A stretch of 64,000 bases of DNA from Campylobacteraceae bacterium (GTDB taxonomy: Bacteria > Campylobacterota > Campylobacteria > Campylobacterales > Sulfurospirillaceae), in assembly GCA_027050775.1 (NCBI GenBank), contig JALUBH010000031.1:1-64000 (forward strand), written 5' to 3'. The notes under the pieces were generated by a model. The model was not told the origin of the DNA. It did no database searches and saw nothing but the letters and a program-made list of their open reading frames with translations. The position numbers and the translations under genes were made by a program. Positions 15,671-22,855 of this stretch are shown here, piece after piece. How positions within the stretch are numbered: position 1 is the first letter of the stretch; every line of letters begins with the position of its first letter.

Positions 15671-17457
15671 GAGTTTAACTCCACAGTGAAAATTGACCCG
15701 TTTTTATAATTTTTAGCATATAATTTCCCGTTAAAATTTTCCTCTATTATGGTTCTTGACATGTACAAGCCGATACCGGTTCCGTTATTTTGTTTTGTTG
15801 TGATATATGCATCAAAAATTTTATCAATTATCTCTGCTTTTATTCCGCCCGCATTATCTTCTATGTCGATTATATTTTCACCCTTTTTAGTATATAGAGT
15901 TATGGTTACAAAAGGGTTGTTTGTGTTTCTCTCTTCAAATGCATCTTTGGCATTTTGCAGTATATTTAGTATTACCTGAGAAAATTGATTTTGATAGCCT
16001 AGAACTTCAAATTCATCTTTAATATTGATGGATAGTTGTATGCCCTCATGTTTAATAGAAGCATTTATAATTTTATATGCATTTTCTATTGCTGTGAAGG
16101 GATCGAAAAGTTTTTTTTCTATATCTTCTTTGTAAAAATTTCTAAAATCCTCAATAGTATCAGACATATAGTCAATTTGTTCTAAAGAGCTTTTATAATA
16201 TTTTAAAAATTGTTCATGTGTTAATTTTTTATTTTCATGAAGTGATTTTAAATTTTGTATTATAAGAGATAATCTTGTGATAGGATGTCTCCATTGGTGG
16301 GCTATATTGCCTATCATTTCGCCAAGTGCTGCAAGTTTTGCCTGGTTTTCCAATAGCCTGTCTTTTGCACGATTTTTCTCTATCTCAACCTCTACTCTGG
16401 TTTCAAGATTGTTGGCCTGTTCTGCTATGCTTTCCGCTTCTTCTTCCAAGGAGTCATAGAGTTTTGAAATTGGGAAAGAGACAAGATAGGCAAATGGAAA
16501 AGATATGAAGATGGCAAATAAAACGGTTGTTAACACTCTTTGCCTGATTAGTTGATTTGTTAGTTTCTTCTGTTTCAAATTTTCAAAATATATTAATTTT
16601 AGATTGTTGTACCCACTTATCTTAAGAGTTTTTATAAAGTACCTATGTTTTTTTGAGAAAAAAGTATCTTTTGAAAAATCTTCTTTCTTAATATTGAACT
16701 CATTCATGGCATTTATCTTTTTATCTAGGTACTTTGACCAATTGTTCTTAGGATCTTTACTTATGATAAAATTTCCACTCAAATCACATAGATATAAATC
16801 ATAGATAGAAGATTCTGTTAAGTCGTTTAGATAGTGTTTCATAAAAACATTTAGTATTATAAAACCAAGATATTTATTTCTGTTGAAGACAGGAATGGAG
16901 ACTCTGATGACCGGTTCTATCGGCCTTTGTATTTTTCCGTGTTCCACATTTAAGTCGATATTTGAAAACCATACCTCTTTATTTTTTAAGCTTGCACATT
17001 TCTTACAGTAGTATCTTTTGGATTTATTTTGTAAATTTATCTGCTTAAATACCTCTCCCCCTATATCTTTTCTGTCAAATCTTATGATTTCATTTCCGGC
17101 TGAGTCTATATATCTTAGTTGCATGTAGCTTTTATCAGTTTTTATCATCGAATATAGTAAGTCTTCTGCGAATTTTTTATTTTTTCGGGTTTTTACAAAA
17201 GAAATAAATTCATTGTTTGATAAAATTGCTTTTATGAGATTTGAACTTCTGCTTAAAAAATTGTCTATGTACCTCTGTTTTTGGATGGAGTTTTGGGTTG
17301 TATTGCTTTGGAAATGCTTTAGAGACTCTTGTGCAGATATCCTTACATGTAGCATATATATAGAAAACAGTATTAGAGTTGCAAAAGCTATATAGGATAC
17401 AACTAGGATTTTTCTAAAGCGTTTTTTGGATTTTTTTATTTTTTCAATATTAGTCAT
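15667..17457 (-). CDS. Sensor histidine kinase with Cache-like periplasmic domain
   Basis: A 596-residue membrane kinase: TM1 at about 17-36, a periplasmic double-Cache-like domain (about 40-310), TM2 at about 315-335, then a coiled coil (EEAESIAEQANNLETRVEVEIEKN). The HisKA motif is GNIAHQWRHPITRL, followed by HATPase boxes LQNAKD, EDNAGGIK and GTGIGLYM. The Cache domain carries a CKKC pair (C151, C154) just before the VWFSN segment, which could bind metal or sense redox state. The gene overlaps its response regulator by 8 bp. The ligand is unknown. Confidence 0.9.
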   Translation of the reverse strand: MTNIEKIKKSKKRFRKILVVSYIAFATLILFSIYMLHVRISAQESLKHFQSNTTQNSIQKQRYIDNFLSRSSNLIKAILSNNEFISFVKTRKNKKFAEDLLYSMIKTDKSYMQLRYIDSAGNEIIRFDRKDIGGEVFKQINLQNKSKRYYCKKCASLKNKEVWFSNIDLNVEHGKIQRPIEPVIRVSIPVFNRNKYLGFIILNVFMKHYLNDLTESSIYDLYLCDLSGNFIISKDPKNNWSKYLDKKINAMNEFNIKKEDFSKDTFFSKKHRYFIKTLKISGYNNLKLIYFENLKQKKLTNQLIRQRVLTTVLFAIFISFPFAYLVSFPISKLYDSLEEEAESIAEQANNLETRVEVEIEKNRAKDRLLENQAKLAALGEMIGNIAHQWRHPITRLSLIIQNLKSLHENKKLTHEQFLKYYKSSLEQIDYMSDTIEDFRNFYKEDIEKKLFDPFTAIENAYKIINASIKHEGIQLSINIKDEFEVLGYQNQFSQVILNILQNAKDAFEERNTNNPFVTITLYTKKGENIIDIEDNAGGIKAEIIDKIFDAYITTKQNNGTGIGLYMSRTIIEENFNGKLYAKNYKNGSIFTVELNS

Positions 17458-18103
17458 ATTTTTCTATCTTGTATCCGCTTCCTCTTATGTTTTTTATAAA
17501 ATCAAAATCACTTTTTGAGCGAAGTTTTTTTATGAGAGTTCTTAGTGTATTGTCAGATACTATCTTGTCTTGCCATATATAATCTATGATAATATTTGTG
17601 CTTAATATATGATTTATATTTTTAATAAGGAAAAAGAGAAGATTTTTTTCATTTTCGCTAATATCTACAATTTTATCATTATTTATCAACTCTCTTCTAG
17701 CTAAATCAAAAAACTGTTGTGGTCCTATTTGAATCTTTTGTTCATTATCTGAAAAAAGTATCTTGTTGATTCTGATTTCCAACTCTTCAAAATGAAAAGG
17801 TTTTCTTATATAATCACTACAGCCTGCATCGAAACCTAGTTTTATATAATCAATGTCCGACATGGAAGTTAAGAAAATAGCCGGTGTTTGAATGCCATCT
17901 GATCTTAATTGCTTTAATGTTTGTATTCCATTTTTAATGGGTGTATTTATGTCTAGTATAAAGATGTCCATTTGGTGTATGTTGGAGCTTTCTAATAAAT
18001 CTTGCCCATTTGTAAAAAGCTCTACTTGATGATCCCTTGTCTCAAAATAGATTTTAATCTCTTCCGAGATAAAAGAATCATCTTCAAGTAGAGTAATTCT
18101 CAT
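17450..18103 (-). CDS. OmpR-family response regulator
   Basis: A 217-residue regulator with a receiver (acidic EDD at 7-9, phospho-acceptor D51 in ILDINTP, conserved lysine in YIRKPF). Its winged-helix DNA-binding domain ends with IRGSGYKIEKYD. It is encoded just before the Cache-type kinase and right after two thioredoxin-fold genes (2-bp gap), so it may be expressed with the dodecaheme/thioredoxin group. Its target is not evident. Confidence 0.92.
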   Translation of the reverse strand: MRITLLEDDSFISEEIKIYFETRDHQVELFTNGQDLLESSNIHQMDIFILDINTPIKNGIQTLKQLRSDGIQTPAIFLTSMSDIDYIKLGFDAGCSDYIRKPFHFEELEIRINKILFSDNEQKIQIGPQQFFDLARRELINNDKIVDISENEKNLLFFLIKNINHILSTNIIIDYIWQDKIVSDNTLRTLIKKLRSKSDFDFIKNIRGSGYKIEKYD

Positions 18104-18105
18104 TG

Positions 18106-18594
18106 CTAATTTATAAGCCCCGTCTCTTTTAAATATTTGCCAAGATCCTCTTTTTTATAGATTCCCTTAACAATATAGTTTATGAAGACCTTCATCATGC
18201 TTGGATCTGCATATCCGGGAAGCTGAATGATTTTTTTCCAGTTTTTATCAAACATAATGATTTGAGGAGTTGCTTTTACGGTAAAGCCCATCTTCAAAGA
18301 TGTTGTATTTGTCTTTTTAGGTGGATTTTTATCACCCATCTCATATTCATGGTACTCATCCAAAGGGATAGAATAAACATTAAAGTTATCTTTTAGTAGC
18401 TTATGAAGTAATTTATCTTCTTTGATATCTTTTTTAAATTTCTCGCAATATGGACAAGTTTTTGTTTCAAAAAGCAAGAGGACATTTTTCCCATTTGCTA
18501 CAAGCTTATTAGTATGCTGTAATAAGGCGCCATTTGCTTGGATATTTACCATGGAAATTGATAAAAAAATTAGGGTTAGTATGATTTTTTTCAT
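18106..18594 (-). CDS. Exported thioredoxin-fold protein (SoxW/DsbC-like)
   Basis: A 162-residue periplasmic protein with a signal peptide (about 1-20) and a redox motif in FETKTCPYCEKFKK. The cis-Pro loop is visible as KATPQIIMFD. It probably reduces or isomerises disulfides on exported proteins, for example keeping haem-site cysteines of the multihaem cytochromes reduced. It lies 3 bp after a paralogous lipoprotein gene and is part of the dodecaheme-thioredoxin-regulator group. Confidence 0.85.
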   Translation of the reverse strand: MKKIILTLIFLSISMVNIQANGALLQHTNKLVANGKNVLLLFETKTCPYCEKFKKDIKEDKLLHKLLKDNFNVYSIPLDEYHEYEMGDKNPPKKTNTTSLKMGFTVKATPQIIMFDKNWKKIIQLPGYADPSMMKVFINYIVKGIYKKEDLGKYLKETGLIN

Positions 18595-18597
18595 TAT

Positions 18598-19266
18598 CTA
18601 CTTCTTTTTCTTTGTCACATCTATACCATGGTTTAGATAGTAGTTTTTTAAAGCTTTATAAACATCGCCATTTTTTCTATCAAGTCCAAGCCATTTTTGC
18701 TCTTTTATGAAATTTAGTGTAACTAAAAACTGTTTTGTCGGCATATATCCTGGAACTACAAAGATGCTCTGTCCCTTCTTGTCGGTAAAAATTAGAGTAG
18801 GAGTTGCACTTACATTATATATCTCTATCAAAGTTTTTGTATCAACATCCATATCTTTACCTTCGTGTTGAAGCTTGTGGATTTTATTTATTTTTGCATT
18901 TAGCAGATAAGTTGTGAAGTCGTTTTTTAATTCACCTTTTAATTTTTTACTGTTGTAGATATCCTCTTTCATCTTGGCACAGTATGGACAATCATCACTG
19001 CCAAATATGATTATCATATATTTACCTTTTGGAGCAATTCTTGCAGTATCTTTAAAAATACCACTAAGGTCAAAATCTTTTTTAACAACACTAGTTACTT
19101 TTTTTGCTGCATGTGTCTCAATCTTGACTGCTTGTGGTGTTTTAACTTTCTTGATAACAGTTGGTTTCTCTATGGTGGTTACAGTTGTTTTTTCATCGCC
19201 ACAGCCAACAAATAAAATTAGAGTTATTGCTAACAATCCTATAGTTTTTTTTAAAAATTTTATCAT
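18598..19266 (-). CDS. Thioredoxin-fold lipoprotein
   Basis: A 222-residue lipoprotein with a lipobox ending in FVGCG (Cys at residue 22) and a 40-residue flexible linker rich in K, T and V. The thioredoxin domain has GSDDCPYCAKMKED and the cis-Pro loop SATPTLIF. It is similar to the next gene in motif and layout, so the pair probably arose by duplication. Its position after the dodecaheme gene suggests a role in periplasmic thiol reduction during cytochrome c maturation (inferred). Confidence 0.85.
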   Translation of the reverse strand: MIKFLKKTIGLLAITLILFVGCGDEKTTVTTIEKPTVIKKVKTPQAVKIETHAAKKVTSVVKKDFDLSGIFKDTARIAPKGKYMIIIFGSDDCPYCAKMKEDIYNSKKLKGELKNDFTTYLLNAKINKIHKLQHEGKDMDVDTKTLIEIYNVSATPTLIFTDKKGQSIFVVPGYMPTKQFLVTLNFIKEQKWLGLDRKNGDVYKALKNYYLNHGIDVTKKKK

Positions 19267-19292
19267 ATTTTTGCCTTGTTACTGAAAATTTT

Positions 19293-19320
19293 GTGTGGCA
19301 TAGATGATTCTATGCCACAC
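19293..19320 (-). other. Strong 12-bp intergenic hairpin after the dodecaheme gene
   Basis: A perfect stem GTGTGGCATAGA (19293-19304) with its complement (19309-19320) and a 4-nt loop, between the dodecaheme stop and the thioredoxin lipoprotein start. A second hairpin AAGAGATC/GATCTCTT overlaps the stop region (19328-19347). No T-run follows on the minus strand, so it is more likely an mRNA-stability or processing element than an efficient terminator. Confidence 0.6.
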
Positions 19321-19345
19321 TTTATTCAAGAGATCTAGCGATCTC

Positions 19346-21649
19346 TTACTTAACTGATTTATGCAGTATACTATTAACTTTGTTAATATGGTCTTTGTCA
19401 GTTAAAATTCCAGGAGTAGTATTCACTTTATCCCAAAGCTGTTTATTTGTCATATTTTGATGACAGCCCATGCAAACACCGGTTCTTTCCATCTTGACTC
19501 TCATATCTTGATCAAGTGGCCGAGATGCAGGCCAATGTGAGCCGACATTTGTAAGTTGTTTTCCATCTCTAGTAACAACTTGTGACCAACCGAAATTCAT
19601 ACCTGGAATTGCTTCCATCTGTACTGTTGTGTGTGATGAAGCAAATTTGCCAGTTGCTAAATCTTGCAGGTCTATTTTAACATTTTTGTCTTGGTCTATA
19701 AGAGAGTTTTTCTTTCCGTAGCCAAGTGCTTTTTGACTTGAGTGGCAACTTTCACAAGTTCTCGCATGTTTAGTCGTAGTATGCGGCTGAACAGGCGACA
19801 TGTCTATCGCGTCAACTATGTGTCCATTGTCATGAACTCTCGCTTGTTTATTTAATATAAGAGTTTTTCCATTTGGACCGATAACTGTATATGTTACTTG
19901 ACATCCAGGTATGATTGGAGTTACAAGACCCTCACCGTTGATGCCAAGAATTGGATTTTCCCACTCGGTGTAACTTCTTGTTTCGCTTGCTTTTCCTATT
20001 TGTCTCTTACCTTTTGTGCCTAGAACAGACTCGCTTGTTTCACCATTTTTAAAATGAGTTGAGCCACTTGCTATCCAGTCAATTTTGCTTTTGCCTTTTC
20101 TGTAGTCAACTTTAACATGGCAACCATAACACTGAGGTGCCCAGCTTGAGTGACAAGAGTAACACTCTAATTTATTCATATGCTCTTTTACATCAAACAT
20201 CGCAACTTGACCATTTTTGCTTAACTCTTTTTTAACTTCCAATGACTTAAGTATAGGCACAATCAAATCTTTTCCGTTTGCCAAGTGAGCTATGACCTCG
20301 TTGCTTCCTTTTGCTTTGACTACATTTCCTAAAGGATTTCCTCTAGTACTTAAGAGATATCCACCTTCTGGATTATAAACTGTACCTTTTTGCATATATC
20401 CAGGAAGTGTTTTTGCTAATCCTCTTGCTTTCTTAGAGGTATTAACAGCCAGATTTTTTTCACCGTAACCAATTTTTAATTCCCAAGGGAATTTTCTAGT
20501 CGTTCCATGACAATCAGAACACTCAATTTCAACTTGACCAAGGGTAGTACCAAATAGTGTACCATCACCATGCATATCTATGGATGTATGACAATCTTGA
20601 CAAGTCATGCCCGCTCTAAAGTGTATATCTGATTTTAAATGTTGATATCTTTTACCGTGAGTTTTACTTTGTGCTTTACCGCCTGGCATCAAAGGTGAAC
20701 CATAAGGTTGTTCCATCATACCCATATAAGAAACACCTATTCTTTTACCTCTGTTGTGGCAAGAGTTACAAGTTTCAGGATGGATACCGCTAAATGTCAC
20801 ACCGGTTGATGGAACGAATACTTTTGCATCTCTGGTCGCTTGCATTTCATGCACAAGAAGATGTCCATGCTCTTTTTTATTGATAGTCGGGTCATTTCCT
20901 TCATAAATACCTTCATTTCCATAAGGAATATGACAAGCACTACAACCCATACCTCTCCAGTCGCCTCTACCTTTTCTACCTCTTACACCGATATGGCATC
21001 TTTGGCAATCACTTCTTTGATAACTGATAGAAGCTGCATAACCGAGCTCTTTTTCAGTCATTTTAGAGAGATCTTTGTCACTCTGAGGTGGCAATGGAAG
21101 TTGTTTTAACTCTGTTGGGAATTGATCAGGATATTTGTTTATCATAGCAACCATATAATCTTTATATGTTTTGGTTCCCCACGCAGGAGTTTTGCCATCT
21201 GTATCTTTTATAGCATAATCACCAAATTTTACTTTTTGGGTATCTTCACTACCAAATGTATGCAAGTTTCCTTGTATCTTACCTGCTTCTGTTGCCATTA
21301 GTGCTTTTTTCATATTTGCAACAGTATCTGCGTGACAAAGTCCGCAAGTTTTGTCCATGATCCAGTAGCTTCCCGGATCCCTAACAAACGCCTCTAAACC
21401 ACCAGGATGGTTTGGCGCACCCTTATGTGCCATTTCTTTGGTGGTAGCTTTTACATTACCTCCGTGACAGATTGTACAACCTGCTGGATCGCCTACACCA
21501 GCACCAAGAGCTTTAATCTGTTTCATCATGCCAGAATCTTCACTTCTTATATGCTCTATACCTTTATGACACGTTAAGCAATCTGCAAACGCCCATGTAG
21601 ATATGAGAGCGATAAGAAATAAGACTTTGGCAAAGCTTGATTTCAACAT
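19346..21649 (-). CDS. Large dodecaheme c-type cytochrome
   Basis: A 767-residue exported protein with a signal peptide (about 1-22, cleavage after TWAFA) and twelve CxxCH sites: CLTCH, CTICH, CGLCH, CQRCH, CSACH, CNSCH, CQDCH, CSDCH, CYSCH, CYGCH, CESCH and CMGCH. It is a paralogue of the dodecaheme in the psr operon and shares the SSWAPQCYGCH, LGING..TPIIPGCQV and HTTTKHARTCESCH blocks. The SD AAGGAGAG is strong. It is divergently transcribed from a thioredoxin/cytochrome c pair. It probably acts as a periplasmic electron conduit or a multihaem redox enzyme; no substrate-site residue could be assigned. Confidence 0.92.
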   Translation of the reverse strand: MLKSSFAKVLFLIALISTWAFADCLTCHKGIEHIRSEDSGMMKQIKALGAGVGDPAGCTICHGGNVKATTKEMAHKGAPNHPGGLEAFVRDPGSYWIMDKTCGLCHADTVANMKKALMATEAGKIQGNLHTFGSEDTQKVKFGDYAIKDTDGKTPAWGTKTYKDYMVAMINKYPDQFPTELKQLPLPPQSDKDLSKMTEKELGYAASISYQRSDCQRCHIGVRGRKGRGDWRGMGCSACHIPYGNEGIYEGNDPTINKKEHGHLLVHEMQATRDAKVFVPSTGVTFSGIHPETCNSCHNRGKRIGVSYMGMMEQPYGSPLMPGGKAQSKTHGKRYQHLKSDIHFRAGMTCQDCHTSIDMHGDGTLFGTTLGQVEIECSDCHGTTRKFPWELKIGYGEKNLAVNTSKKARGLAKTLPGYMQKGTVYNPEGGYLLSTRGNPLGNVVKAKGSNEVIAHLANGKDLIVPILKSLEVKKELSKNGQVAMFDVKEHMNKLECYSCHSSWAPQCYGCHVKVDYRKGKSKIDWIASGSTHFKNGETSESVLGTKGKRQIGKASETRSYTEWENPILGINGEGLVTPIIPGCQVTYTVIGPNGKTLILNKQARVHDNGHIVDAIDMSPVQPHTTTKHARTCESCHSSQKALGYGKKNSLIDQDKNVKIDLQDLATGKFASSHTTVQMEAIPGMNFGWSQVVTRDGKQLTNVGSHWPASRPLDQDMRVKMERTGVCMGCHQNMTNKQLWDKVNTTPGILTDKDHINKVNSILHKSVK

Positions 21650-21670
21650 ATTCTCTCCTTTTTAGAATTT

Positions 21671-21684
21671 GTCAAATTATTGAC
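21671..21684. promoter_or_regulatory. Candidate operator GTCAA-atta-TTGAC
   Basis: A perfect 5-bp inverted repeat with a 4-bp spacer in the divergent region between the dodecaheme and thioredoxin genes, 22 bp upstream of the dodecaheme ATG. A second dyad TTACAATTTGTAA lies at 21738-21750. Their size and spacing resemble operators of dimeric regulators of the CRP/FNR class (inferred). Confidence 0.35.
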
Positions 21685-21758
21685 TTGTTGCAATTGTATA
21701 TGAAAAGAGTGCCTTCTAAGTGCTTTTGAAAAACTTTTTACAATTTGTAACTTTTATG

Positions 21759-21764
21759 TATAAT
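21759..21764 (+). promoter_or_regulatory. Likely -10 box (TATAAT) of the thioredoxin/cytochrome c pair
   Basis: TATAAT 48 bp upstream of the GTG start at 21812. It lies 9 bp downstream of the TTACAATTTGTAA dyad, which would fall in the -35 to -20 region. Confidence 0.55.
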
Positions 21765-21811
21765 TTAAGGTTTCAAAATGTAACATAATGCTAGTTTTTA
21801 AGGAGGTTTAT

Positions 21812-22297
21812 GTGAAAAGATTATCTGCTTTTATAATTTTTATTATGGTTTCAAATTTTGTCTATGGAGCGAATGATATCGTCAAAGGTTGGAATACCGA
21901 TTTGAATTATAGTGAACGAGAAGCAAAACATTTGAAGAGACCTATTATTTTGTTTTTACATTCGGTGAGTTGTTTTTATTGTCCGAAAGTTATAGAAGAT
22001 GTTTTGCCAAATCCTAAACTTGCAAAATTTTTGAAAAAAAACTTTGTGAGATTGGAATTAGATACAAGCACGGGTTCCGATTCTATAGAGTCGGAGGTGA
22101 CAGACCAGGCACCACCTAGATTTATAGTCAGCATTACTCCCGCATTTATATTTATGGGACCAAATGAAGAGAAGTTGGCAAGAAATGGTAAAAAACATAT
22201 GATAGTATATGGATTTTGGAATGCCGAAGATATGGAAAAATGGGCAAAAGATGCATTGAGGCGATTTAAAACATTATATGGAGATAAATATAAATGA
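21812..22297 (+). CDS. Exported thioredoxin-family protein
   Basis: A 161-residue periplasmic protein with a signal peptide (cleavage near VYGAND). A CxxC motif lies in HSVSCFYCPKV and the cis-Pro loop is SITPAFIFMG. The GTG at 21812 is chosen because AGGAGG sits at 21801-21806 and the signal peptide begins there; an in-frame ATG at 21788 lacks such a site. It overlaps the following cytochrome gene by 4 bp. It is the third thioredoxin-fold protein around the dodecaheme gene and likely helps cytochrome maturation or reduces a sulfur intermediate. Confidence 0.85.
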   Translation: MKRLSAFIIFIMVSNFVYGANDIVKGWNTDLNYSEREAKHLKRPIILFLHSVSCFYCPKVIEDVLPNPKLAKFLKKNFVRLELDTSTGSDSIESEVTDQAPPRFIVSITPAFIFMGPNEEKLARNGKKHMIVYGFWNAEDMEKWAKDALRRFKTLYGDKYK

Positions 22298-22611
22298 GAT
22301 TTATAATTTTAGTGATGATTAGCGTGGTTTTTATTTTTGGAGCACACGAAAAAAGAGGTCAAAAATACTACTTGCAAAGATGCTCATCTTGTCACGGAAC
22401 GGGAAAGATGTGGGGAAATGTGGCAACACAGGCCGAATGGAAGGATTTTTTAACAAAAGATGTGAAAGAGTTGAAGAGTTTTCATGCAAAAAATCCAAAA
22501 GTTTTGGATTATTTTGACTCTAAAGATTTTAAAAAAGAGAGAAATAGAATGATGAGATTTTTACAAGAATTTGCAAGTGATTCCGAGTCAATTCCTAGTT
22601 GTAACAATTAG
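22294..22611 (+). CDS. Small monohaem c-type cytochrome
   Basis: A 105-residue exported protein with a signal peptide (about 1-17) and one haem site RCSSCHG. A methionine nearby (GKMWGN) or one in the C-terminal helix (NRMMRF) could be the distal ligand. The start overlaps the preceding thioredoxin gene (ATGA), so the two are coupled. It may shuttle electrons between the multihaem cytochromes and an oxidase or reductase. Confidence 0.85.
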   Translation: MRFIILVMISVVFIFGAHEKRGQKYYLQRCSSCHGTGKMWGNVATQAEWKDFLTKDVKELKSFHAKNPKVLDYFDSKDFKKERNRMMRFLQEFASDSESIPSCNN

Positions 22612-22731
22612 ACAGTTATTTCTGTTTATTTTTTTGATTTAAGGGCTTTTGCGCTTAGTGATACAAAAAATATACTTTTTGTTCATTCGTACCACAGAGG
22701 CTATAAATGGAGTGACTATATCTAGAAAAGT

Positions 22732-22818
22732 CCTGCTTTTCGTAGCTTTAGGGGATTACGGAGGCTTTAGTTTCTACATCCATAAACGAGCTTTGCTCAT
22801 CATGGTGCGTAAGGTCAG
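22732..22818 (+). repeat. Dispersed ~90-bp element, copy 1
   Basis: The stretch beginning AAAAGTCCTGC and running through GTAGCTTTAGGGG to ACGAGCTTTGCTCAT and GTGCGTAA is about three-quarters identical to the reverse complement of 52261-52350. It sits in the 244-bp spacer between the small cytochrome gene and the D-lactate dehydrogenase-like gene. It contains short hairpins (GAGCtttGCTC) and no open frame. Confidence 0.6.
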
Positions 22819-22855
22819 TTAGTATTTTTGATATAATGGCGCTAAGGAGAGATAT

